Source of the DNA: a virus
Reading direction: 5' to 3' (one strand)
Virus record (IMG/VR): IMGVR_UViG_3300032053_018318
Location: 1 to 29,515 of that record
DNA: 29,515 nt
The first letter of the stretch is position 1; the number at the start of each line of letters is the position of its first letter. This document shows, in pieces, positions 20,665 through 27,493 of this stretch. The notes below the pieces were generated by a model that did not search any database, had not been told where the DNA came from, and was given only the letters and a program-made list of their open reading frames with translations. Position numbers and translations under genes: made by a program.

Positions 20665-22916
20665 GCACGCGCTGGCAATGCAAACGGGATACGGCGGCGA
20701 ATTGGACCTCGAATAATCCAGTCCTCCTGTCCGGGGAATGGGGTGTGGAAACGGATACGAAGAAATTGAAGATGGGAGACGGCGCCACCGCGTGGAACGG
20801 TCTCGCCTATGATTTCTCACCACAGAACAACGTGGCGATCACCGGCGGCTCCATCACGGGGATCACCGATCTGGCCGTGGCGGACGGCGGCACGGGGGCC
20901 TCGACGCTGACGGATCACGGCATTCTCCTGGGATCGGGCACGGCCGCCGTGACGCCTCTGGCGGCCGCGACGAATGGGCAGATCCCGATCGGCAGCACGG
21001 GGGCCGATCCGGTCCTGGCCACGATTGCCGGCACGGCGGATGAGGTGGACGTCAGCGTCGGGGCCGGGACGATCACGATTGGCCTGGTGAATCCCCTGAT
21101 CGCGGGCAAAGGCGGCACGGGGGCCTCGACGCTGACGGATCACGGCATTCTCCTGGGATCGGGCACGGACGCCGTGACGCCTCTGGCGGCCGCGACGAAT
21201 GGGCAGATCCCGATCGGCAGCACGGGGGCCGATCCGGTCCTGGCCACGATTGCCGGCACGGCGGATGAGGTGGACGTCAGCGTCGGGGCCGGGACGATCA
21301 CGATTGGCCTGGTGAATCCCCTGATCGCGGGCAAAGGCGGCACGGGGGCCTCGACGCTGACGGATCACGGCATTCTCCTGGGATCGGGCACGGACGCCGT
21401 GACGCCTCTGGCGGCCGCGACGAATGGGCAGATCCCGATCGGCAGCACGGGGGCCGATCCGGTCCTGGCCACGATTGCCGGCACGGCCAATCAAATTGTC
21501 GTGACCAACGGGGCCGGGACCAGCACGATCGGGACTCCGTTACTCGCCGGGAATGAGCCGGTACGACAGGTGATTCACGGTGGGGTGGCGACCATCCATG
21601 CCGGCAACAACGGGTTGGGGCAGAGTCGCCCGCCAAATTCCAAGATCACCCAAAGCGCCGCGATTGCCGGGACACGAACCACGGCCCAAATCTTCACCCG
21701 CACGACGGGAACGTGGACCGCAGATGTCTTGATTGCTCAATATGCCTTCTTCTACGCGGCCGCGGTCCCGCACACGGGGAATTGGTTGCCCATCGTGGAT
21801 AATGACGGTACTACTTTGACCGTGACCGGGACGATCCTGGCCGCCGCGGACACCGTCAAGACGTGTGTTTGGACTCCGATTCAACGGTCCTACGCGCACG
21901 GCCAGGGGGCCGCTGCTTTCATCGGGGGTTTCTTTGACGGTCAAAACGGGTGGCTGGTGCCATACAATTCCACCAATCTGGTCAAAGTCAATCCGGCCGA
22001 CGGCACGATGACTGCCTACGCGCACGGCCAGGGGGCCGGTGCCTTCGCCGGGGGTTTCTTTGACGGTCAAAACGGGTGGCTGGTGCCCTTGAATTCCACC
22101 AATCTGGTCAAAGTCAATCCGGCCGACGGCACGATGACTGCCTATGCGCACGGCCAGGGGGCCGGTGCCTTCATGGGGGGTTTCTTCGACGGTCAAAACG
22201 GGTGGCTGGTGCCATACAATTCCACCAATCTGGTCAAAGTCAATCCGGCCGACGGCACGATGACTGCCTATGCGCACGGCCAGGGGGCCGATGCCTTCAT
22301 GGGGGGTTTCTTCGACGGTCAAAACGGGTGGCTGGTGCCATACAATTCCACCAATCTGGTCAAAGTCAATCCGGCTGATGGGACGATGACCTCCTATGCC
22401 CACGGCCAGGGGGCCGGTGCCTTCATGGGGGGTTTCTTCGACGGTCAAAACGGGTGGCTGGTGCCAAGAAATTCCACCTATTTAGTCAAAGTCAATCCGG
22501 CTGATGGGACGATGACCTCCTATGCGCACGGCCAAGGGAGTGGTGCCTTCATCGGAGGTTTTTTCGACGGTCAAAATGGGTGGCTGGTGCCCTTCAGTTC
22601 CTATAACATAACCAAGGTCAACCCGGCCGACGGCAGCATGACCTTCTACGCGCACGGCCAGACGGCCGCTGCGTTCCAGGGAGGTTTCTTTGACGGTCAA
22701 AACGGGTGGTTGGTGCCCAGCCGCACTACCGCTAACCTAATTCTTTTCTCGCCCATCGGTTTTGGAATAATAGGCACTCCAAACGCGGGGGGTGTGACAT
22801 CTCTATTGACCTTGGATGATGGGGCCAACTGGCGGATCACAATGAATTTCGTCGGCGGAATTCTGACCGCTAAAACTACCGCCGCGTCAAGTGGGCAATG
22901 TGCAACTTGGTCTTAA
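20661..22916 (+). CDS. Tail fibre with repeat shaft and seven-unit beta-propeller
   Basis: Predicted receptor-contact fibre of 751 residues. The N-terminus (WQCKRDTAANWTSNN, LLSGEWGVETDTKKLKMGDG, AWNGLAYDF) is the attachment module shared by many phage fibres, which often continues, as here, into GGTGAST repeats. Residues 76-275 comprise two complete 75-residue units and part of a third (20886-21487). After a spacer, seven units of 42 residues (from 21891, period 126 bases) each carry YAHGQG, GGFFDGQNGWLVP, NLVKVNPADGTMT or close variants. A 42-residue blade repeated seven times fits an NHL/YVTN-type seven-bladed propeller. The remaining tail is short and beta-rich. The ATG overlaps the hub stop (ATGA). 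Receptor binding is an inference from position and architecture. Confidence 0.85.
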   Translation: MSTRWQCKRDTAANWTSNNPVLLSGEWGVETDTKKLKMGDGATAWNGLAYDFSPQNNVAITGGSITGITDLAVADGGTGASTLTDHGILLGSGTAAVTPLAAATNGQIPIGSTGADPVLATIAGTADEVDVSVGAGTITIGLVNPLIAGKGGTGASTLTDHGILLGSGTDAVTPLAAATNGQIPIGSTGADPVLATIAGTADEVDVSVGAGTITIGLVNPLIAGKGGTGASTLTDHGILLGSGTDAVTPLAAATNGQIPIGSTGADPVLATIAGTANQIVVTNGAGTSTIGTPLLAGNEPVRQVIHGGVATIHAGNNGLGQSRPPNSKITQSAAIAGTRTTAQIFTRTTGTWTADVLIAQYAFFYAAAVPHTGNWLPIVDNDGTTLTVTGTILAAADTVKTCVWTPIQRSYAHGQGAAAFIGGFFDGQNGWLVPYNSTNLVKVNPADGTMTAYAHGQGAGAFAGGFFDGQNGWLVPLNSTNLVKVNPADGTMTAYAHGQGAGAFMGGFFDGQNGWLVPYNSTNLVKVNPADGTMTAYAHGQGADAFMGGFFDGQNGWLVPYNSTNLVKVNPADGTMTSYAHGQGAGAFMGGFFDGQNGWLVPRNSTYLVKVNPADGTMTSYAHGQGSGAFIGGFFDGQNGWLVPFSSYNITKVNPADGSMTFYAHGQTAAAFQGGFFDGQNGWLVPSRTTANLILFSPIGFGIIGTPNAGGVTSLLTLDDGANWRITMNFVGGILTAKTTAASSGQCATWS
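20886..21487 (+). repeat. 225-bp repeats, two full and one partial copy
   Basis: Units begin at 20886, 21111 and 21336, all in frame (75 codons). They are nearly identical, with single-base differences such as GCC to GAC in the GTAAVT/GTDAVT segment. The third copy breaks off near 21487. Confidence 0.95.
21891..22772 (+). repeat. Seven 126-bp repeats encoding propeller blades
   Basis: Units begin at 21891, 22017, 22143, 22269, 22395, 22521 and 22647, exactly 126 bases apart. The middle units are almost identical in DNA, while units 6 and 7 diverge. Differences cluster in the positions after GWLVP. Confidence 0.93.
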
Positions 22917-22917
22917 A

Positions 22918-23838
22918 ATGAGCACGAAACGCGAATACTACGAAGAGACCGAGGACACGTTCACGTCCGTGACGGGATCGACCTGGAAGGCCCAGGCTTT
23001 CACCGTGGGTCAGATCTCCGGGGATTCCTATCTGCTCGATGGGGTCTATCTCTATGGGGCGGCGGCGGAGGCGGCGGGCAATCTTGTCATCGAGATCCAG
23101 ACGAACTCCGGCGCCGATCAGCCCTCGGGCACGGTTTTGGCCACGCTCACGGTCGCGAAAGCGAATCTCCTAGTGGACGGATGGCACGTGGCGATCGTCC
23201 CGGTTCCCTTCGCGGTCAGTGAAAACGATGTTCTGCACCTCGTGGCGCACGTGACGGCGGGAACGTTTTATTGGCGGATGCGGCAGACGGAGCCTCTCTA
23301 TACTCGGGGCGGCGCCTGCACGTCCGGCGACGGCGGCGTGACTTGGACCGGCCCGGCGGCGACGGCGGACCGCAAGTTCCAGATCTGGGGTTCCCCGTTG
23401 TCTTCTTCTTCGTCGAGCATCTCCTCTTCCTCCAGCTCGCTCTCCAGTTCCAGCAGCTCCAGTGGGGGAGCCGAGAGCATCCCGGTTTTCCCCACCCTGG
23501 GCCGCGCGGAGGCGCCGGGTTCGCCCCAGCAGCAGATGGCGGCGGACGGCACGGTGCACGCCCTGCTGGGCGAGGGGTCGCTGGCGGCTCGGGCGGATTT
23601 GACCCACCGGAGGTCGTGGACCTGCGCGATCCACTTGCTGACCCTGGCGGATTACGCTAGTTTTCAGACCTTTTATTACACAACGGTCCACCGTTCGGTG
23701 CGGGCGTTCTGGTGGACGAATCGGGCCAATGGAGAACGGGTCCTGGTCCGCTTCAGTCCCGCGGCCCCGCCGCAGTGGCGCCCGGTGGAGAATACGAAAG
23801 AACGGTGGGACTTGGAATTTTCTTTGATCGAGGCTTGA
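22918..23838 (+). CDS. M-like minor tail protein with N-terminal sandwich domain and poly-Ser linker (copy 2)
   Basis: A 306-residue paralogue of the protein at 15141-16157. Both start MST.RE, share W.AQ.F, a GVYLYG-type strand, and an SGDGGVTWT/SSDGGSSWT segment followed by an FQIWG-type ending in the N-terminal beta domain. A 21-codon poly-Ser linker follows (23401-23463). The C-terminal domain keeps LADYASFQTFYYTTVHRSVRAF, ERVLVRF and a final LEFSLIEA, parallel to the first copy. The ATG lies one base after the fibre stop; a GTG at 22891 is in frame but lies inside the fibre gene. The second copy sits after the fibre rather than beside the tape measure, so it may serve a fibre-linked role. 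Confidence 0.66.
   Translation: MSTKREYYEETEDTFTSVTGSTWKAQAFTVGQISGDSYLLDGVYLYGAAAEAAGNLVIEIQTNSGADQPSGTVLATLTVAKANLLVDGWHVAIVPVPFAVSENDVLHLVAHVTAGTFYWRMRQTEPLYTRGGACTSGDGGVTWTGPAATADRKFQIWGSPLSSSSSSISSSSSSLSSSSSSSGGAESIPVFPTLGRAEAPGSPQQQMAADGTVHALLGEGSLAARADLTHRRSWTCAIHLLTLADYASFQTFYYTTVHRSVRAFWWTNRANGERVLVRFSPAAPPQWRPVENTKERWDLEFSLIEA
23401..23463 (+). other. Poly-Ser linker tract, 21 codons
   Basis: Mixed Ser codons with one Ile and one Leu separate the sandwich domain from the M-like domain, at the same place in the protein as the tract at 15618-15758. Confidence 0.93.
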
Positions 23839-23863
23839 CAAGGCCGGGGCGCGACGTTACCTT
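23835..23863 (+). promoter_or_regulatory. Possible sigma-70-type promoter before the modification cassette
   Basis: A perfect TTGACA (23835-23840) overlaps the stop of the preceding gene. Seventeen bases later is TACCTT (23858-23863), which keeps the first, second and last positions of a -10 element. It sits at the border between tail and sugar genes. The -10 is weak. Confidence 0.3.
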
Positions 23864-23902
23864 GGCGCCATCGCATCCGAGTCATTCGCAAGGAGAAACG
23901 GC

Positions 23903-24508
23903 ATGGCAACGGTGATCGATTACGAGGTCCTTCGGCGGCAATCCCACGGCCGCCTGGCGGTCGAGGATATGCAGCTCCTGGAGCGGGCCTGTGCGGTGTG
24001 CTCGGCCCGGACGATCTTGGAGATCGGGGCGGCGGACGGCGGTTCCTCGGTGATCCTGGCGGCCCAGGCGGCAAAGAGGGCCGGGCGCCTCTATTCCATT
24101 GAGGGCAATCCCAAGGCCGGCATGATGGCGAATCTGGCGGTCTATGGTTTGCAGGACCGGTGCACCTTGCTGCCCGCCTGGTCGCCCTGGCTGGGTCCGT
24201 TGGAGCAAGAGATCCCTCCCGTGATCGATCTACTCTTCATCGACGGGCGACATGATATTCGCTGGTGCCTGATGGACTATCACTATTGGCAGCCGCGGGT
24301 CCGGCCGGGCGGCGTGATCGTGTTCCACGACACGGGAGGCATGTGCCGTGAGGACCGGGCCCAGACGGACTTCGGTTCCCCCGGCTACCTCCCCTTGGTC
24401 CGCCGCGCCATCGCCCTGATTCTCGCGACGGACCTCTTGGTCCAGATCGACGCCAGTGACGGTCGCGACGGCGGGGCCATCGCCTATCGCAAAGGAGTCG
24501 CCCTATGA
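23903..24508 (+). CDS. Class I SAM methyltransferase, Methyltransf_24-like (first)
   Basis: A 201-residue product. Motif I is visible as ILEIGAADGGSS (residues about 38-49), the acidic SAM-ribose residue is Glu in YSIEGNPK, and IDLLFIDGRHDIRWCLMDY leads to PGGVIVFHD. These are the hallmarks of Methyltransf_24-type enzymes that often lie in polysaccharide and glycopeptide clusters. AAGGAG at 23890-23895 is seven bases before the ATG. The stop overlaps the next ATG. Substrate unknown; a sugar or glycan O-methyl acceptor is likely from the neighbours. Confidence 0.85.
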   Translation: MATVIDYEVLRRQSHGRLAVEDMQLLERACAVCSARTILEIGAADGGSSVILAAQAAKRAGRLYSIEGNPKAGMMANLAVYGLQDRCTLLPAWSPWLGPLEQEIPPVIDLLFIDGRHDIRWCLMDYHYWQPRVRPGGVIVFHDTGGMCREDRAQTDFGSPGYLPLVRRAIALILATDLLVQIDASDGRDGGAIAYRKGVAL

Positions 24509-25104
24509 TCGGCGGTTTTCCGGAGCTGAGGGAATGGGTGACGAAAGTAGTGCACCCCCAGGATGGAGGCAAATTCCGCACCCGCGCCTTTCATTCGTAT
24601 TACCGGCAAAAGTATTTGATCGCCGCGCTCTTCTCGCCCGCCACGATCGCGGAGATCGGGGTCCGCTGGGGCTATTCGGCGTGGTCGTTTTTGCGGGCGT
24701 GCCCCCGGGCGGAGTATACCGGTTTCGACTTCCAACGGGGTACGCATGGGGGCGTCAAGGGCGTGAATACCTTCGATTGGTGCACGGAGATTCTCGGCCG
24801 CGATTATCCGGCGGCCGACGTCGAACTGTGCCTGGCCGATACGCAGACCTTGACGTCACTGGGCGGACCTTACGATCTGATCCACGTGGACGGCGACCAC
24901 AACGAGCGCGGCTGCCGCCACGATCTGGAGCTCGCATGGGGGGCAACGGCTCCCGGGGGAGTGATCCTGGTGGATGACTATGATTACATTCCTGGCGTCC
25001 GTGGGGCGGTCAAGGATTTTTGTCGTGGCCTGAGCCGGAACGAGGCCGGGCAGATGGCGGTCCCGTCCCTGCGGGGCGATTACCTGATCCGAAAGGGCGG
25101 CTGA
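24505..25104 (+). CDS. Class I SAM methyltransferase, Methyltransf_24-like (second)
   Basis: A 199-residue product of the same broad family but quite different in sequence. It has IAEIGVRWGYSAWSFL as motif I, YTGFDFQRG for the acidic ribose residue, and YDLIHVDGDHNERGCRHDLE followed by PGGVILVDDYDY. The HVDGDH and DDY acidic residues are a likely metal site, as in related O-methyltransferases. AAAGGAG upstream lies inside the first methyltransferase gene, and the ATG forms an ATGA overlap. Its stop overlaps the next ATG by a base (TGATG). Substrate unknown. Confidence 0.85.
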   Translation: MIGGFPELREWVTKVVHPQDGGKFRTRAFHSYYRQKYLIAALFSPATIAEIGVRWGYSAWSFLRACPRAEYTGFDFQRGTHGGVKGVNTFDWCTEILGRDYPAADVELCLADTQTLTSLGGPYDLIHVDGDHNERGCRHDLELAWGATAPGGVILVDDYDYIPGVRGAVKDFCRGLSRNEAGQMAVPSLRGDYLIRKGG

Positions 25105-25817
25105 TGGAACTGTATTTTTTCTGCGCGGTGGATGAGAACCCCGTCTATCGGCATGAGGCCGATCTCCTGATCGAATCGGGGCGGGTCTTCGGCCGCGAAA
25201 TCCACCTCTACGACATTCCCGCCCCGGAGATCTGGAACCGGTACAAGGTGAATCTCTTCCTGGCGGACCTGCCGCCGGCCGACCGGTACATCTACCTGGA
25301 CGGCGATTGCGCCTTGACCGGCCCCGGCGACTGGGAAGCCCAGGACGGCATCGGCGTTTGCGATGTGCTCTACTACTGCAACGCCTATGACCGCGCCCGT
25401 CACACCAAGGGCTTTATGAGGAATCATACGCTGCTCGTCGGCGAGCAGCGGGGCTATGACTACGTGGCCCAACTCTATCTCGAACGGGGCCAGCCGCCCT
25501 GGTGCAATTCCGGCGTGGTGGTCCTGCCGGCGGAGGATCGTCTGCCGTTCGCCCGGCTGTGGAAGGACTGGATGAATCGAATCGACGCCGAGTGCGAGAA
25601 GGGCTTCATGGTGGGCGATGAGGCCGCCCTGCTATTCGCGCGGCAGGAATATAGCCTGCCCTTACTGCCGCCGAGATTCAACGGGATGTGCAAATGGCAG
25701 CCGATCTTCGATTGGCATGTTTTGATCCACGCCGACGGCAACGTCGGCGGTCCGAAACGGCAACCCTATCTGGACGCCCTCCAACGCGTCCAAAACCTAA
25801 AGGAGAAACGGACATGA
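25104..25817 (+). CDS. GT-A fold glycosyltransferase, GT8-like
   Basis: The 237-residue product begins MELYFFCAVDENPVYRHEAD and contains RYIYLDGDCALTGP, in which Asp-Gly-Asp is the metal-binding DxD motif of GT-A enzymes. WCNSGVVVLPAED and GDEAALLFARQ follow, as in GT8-type transferases, and HADGNVGGPKR near the end replaces the usual late His motif. The gene starts one base inside the preceding stop and ends in ATGA with the epimerase gene; the latter's ribosome site lies in its last codons. Probably adds a sugar to a glycan or protein, acceptor unknown. Confidence 0.76.
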   Translation: MELYFFCAVDENPVYRHEADLLIESGRVFGREIHLYDIPAPEIWNRYKVNLFLADLPPADRYIYLDGDCALTGPGDWEAQDGIGVCDVLYYCNAYDRARHTKGFMRNHTLLVGEQRGYDYVAQLYLERGQPPWCNSGVVVLPAEDRLPFARLWKDWMNRIDAECEKGFMVGDEAALLFARQEYSLPLLPPRFNGMCKWQPIFDWHVLIHADGNVGGPKRQPYLDALQRVQNLKEKRT

Positions 25818-26695
25818 AAGTTCTGGTGCTCGGCGGCGCGGGCTTCATCGGCCGCCATTGCTGTGATTTGCTGATGGCGCAGGGCCACGTGGTGACGGCC
25901 TTCGATCCGGCCCCGTTGGAGCTGCCGGCCCCGCATGCCGGCGTGCGCGGGGACGTCCGGGATGCCACGGCCGTGCAATGCTACGTCGCCCAGCACGACG
26001 TCGTGATTCATCTGGCCGGCATTCTCGGCACGGCGGAGACCGTGGATCGGCCCGGGCCGTCCGTCGAGGTCAACATTCTGGGCGCCCTGAACGTCTTCGA
26101 GGCGGTCCGTCACGAGGGCAAGAGAACGGTGACGATCACGGTGGGAAACCACTTCATGCTGAATAGCTATTCGATTACGAAAAGCTGCGCGGAGCGGCTG
26201 GCGCTGATGTACAATCGCGAGCATGGGACGCGGATCGCGGTCGTGCGCGGTCTCAATGCCTATGGACCCAACCAGAAGGCCCGGCCGGTCCGTAAGGTGA
26301 TGCCGAACTTCATTCTCTCCGCCTTGCGGGGCGAGGATCTGACGATCTACGGGGAAGGTGATCAGATCATGGATTTCATCTACGTCCGCGATCTGGCGGC
26401 GATTCTATTAAGGGCGGTATTCTTCAATCACGAAACCTATGACCAAATCTTCGAGGCGGGCAGCGGCCGGCGCACGACGATCAATGAGATTGCCGCGGCC
26501 GTCATCACCCAGACCGGTTCCCGCTCCCGGATCGTTCATCGTCCGATGCGGCCCGGCGAGACCGCACATAGTGTAGTGCTGGCGGACGTGGAGAGTTTGG
26601 GGCCTCTGGGAGTGGACGTGGCGGGGATGATCTCCCTCGCGGATGGCCTCGGCCTGACAATCCCCTGGTATCGTCAGCATCAAATGGAACTTTGA
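25814..26695 (+). CDS. NAD-dependent sugar epimerase/dehydratase (extended SDR)
   Basis: A 293-residue nucleotide-sugar enzyme. The dinucleotide-binding motif GGAGFIG is at residues 7-13, and the catalytic Tyr-x3-Lys occurs in SYSITK. FNHETYDQIFEAGSG and DFIYVRDLAAILL fit the late motifs of the UDP-glucose-4-epimerase/4,6-dehydratase group. Ribosome site AAAGGAG lies in the end of the previous gene, 8 bases before the ATG. It probably supplies a modified sugar donor to the neighbouring glycosyltransferases. The exact reaction cannot be read from sequence alone. Confidence 0.92.
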   Translation: MKVLVLGGAGFIGRHCCDLLMAQGHVVTAFDPAPLELPAPHAGVRGDVRDATAVQCYVAQHDVVIHLAGILGTAETVDRPGPSVEVNILGALNVFEAVRHEGKRTVTITVGNHFMLNSYSITKSCAERLALMYNREHGTRIAVVRGLNAYGPNQKARPVRKVMPNFILSALRGEDLTIYGEGDQIMDFIYVRDLAAILLRAVFFNHETYDQIFEAGSGRRTTINEIAAAVITQTGSRSRIVHRPMRPGETAHSVVLADVESLGPLGVDVAGMISLADGLGLTIPWYRQHQMEL

Positions 26696-26709
26696 GGCCC
26701 TGCGCCCCG

Positions 26710-27444
26710 ATGGAATCGGAAATCGGAAATCATCGATCATCGAAAATCTTCCGGGCCCCGCTCTGGCGCGGTGAGTTCGGCTGGGAGGTAATGACCTGGG
26801 CCCCCTGGTGGCGGGCCCGGAGCCGCGCGGGGCCGGTGGCGATTACTGGTTTTGCGGACAGCCGGGCCTTATACGTCGACTTCGCCCGGGAGTTTCACGA
26901 CCACGGCGAGACGCGGCGCACGTTGGACTATCCGAAGGGTTTCGATCAGTATCACAGCGACGGTCCCGGTTTCGAGCATTACGAGTACGGTGATCCGGAC
27001 CGGGCGGAGCCGTTCGACGTTTTGATCCACGCCCGCGGCATCGCCCGTAAGCGCAGCATCAATTACCGCCATTGGGACACGATGAGCCTTTGTCTCCTGA
27101 GTCTCAAGTGCGCCTCGATCGGCACACTCCAGGACCAACTCGTGCCCGGCACGAGGGACCTGCGGGGTCTGCCGCTGGAGAACCTGATGGATCTCTGCGC
27201 GGCGGCGGATGTCACACTCGGATGCAGCTCGGGGGTGATGCACCTGGCGGCCGCCTGCGGCGGCAATCTGGTCGTCTGGGGCGATACGAAGACCAGATAT
27301 CGCGAGACACTGGAAAGGAGATATCGGGAGACGTGGAACCCGCACCACGTGCGGGTCGCCTGGCTCGACGCCGACGATTGGCAGCCGCCGGCCCACCGGG
27401 TGGTGGCGGCCCTCGAAGAAATTGCCAGCCGCACGATGGGTTGA
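26710..27444 (+). CDS. GT9-like glycosyltransferase
   Basis: A 244-residue product from the ATG at 26710; a TTG at 26692 overlaps the previous stop and is possible. The first dozen residues are coded by a heptamer tract and may not be native. FRAPLWRGEFGWEVMTWAPW opens the protein proper. CAAADVTLGCSSGVMHLAAA then CGGNLVVWGD is the nucleotide-sugar-binding end of GT9 (heptosyltransferase-type) enzymes. It is shorter than typical GT9 proteins (about 320-350), so the N-terminal half may be reduced. No good ribosome site is visible. Its neighbour is a longer GT9-containing fusion. Confidence 0.62.
   Translation: MESEIGNHRSSKIFRAPLWRGEFGWEVMTWAPWWRARSRAGPVAITGFADSRALYVDFAREFHDHGETRRTLDYPKGFDQYHSDGPGFEHYEYGDPDRAEPFDVLIHARGIARKRSINYRHWDTMSLCLLSLKCASIGTLQDQLVPGTRDLRGLPLENLMDLCAAADVTLGCSSGVMHLAAACGGNLVVWGDTKTRYRETLERRYRETWNPHHVRVAWLDADDWQPPAHRVVAALEEIASRTMG
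26713..26747 (+). repeat. Heptamer-period tract in the GT9-like gene start
   Basis: GAATCGG, AAATCGG, AAATCAT, CGATCAT and CGAAAAT run in 7-base steps immediately after the ATG at 26710, so the tract is translated if that start is used. Confidence 0.7.
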
Positions 27445-27451
27445 AGGGATT

Positions 27452-27470
27452 ATTCCCGGATTCCGGGAAT
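27452..27470 (+). other. Perfect 8-bp hairpin between glycosyltransferase genes
   Basis: ATTCCCGG and CCGGGAAT pair around an ATT loop, 8 bases before the ribosome site of the next gene. No T run follows, so it is more likely to affect messenger stability or translation than termination. Confidence 0.5.
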
Positions 27471-27493
27471 TCGAGAACAAGGAGAAAAACGGC

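Noticed and set aside
20886-22772. CRISPR-like or mobile-element repeats
   Set aside because: The repeats are in frame, 225 and 126 bases long with no unique spacers, and encode fibre modules.
21891-22772. Diversity-generating retroelement target
   Set aside because: Variation between propeller units occurs, but there is no template repeat or reverse transcriptase in the window and the changes are not limited to adenines.
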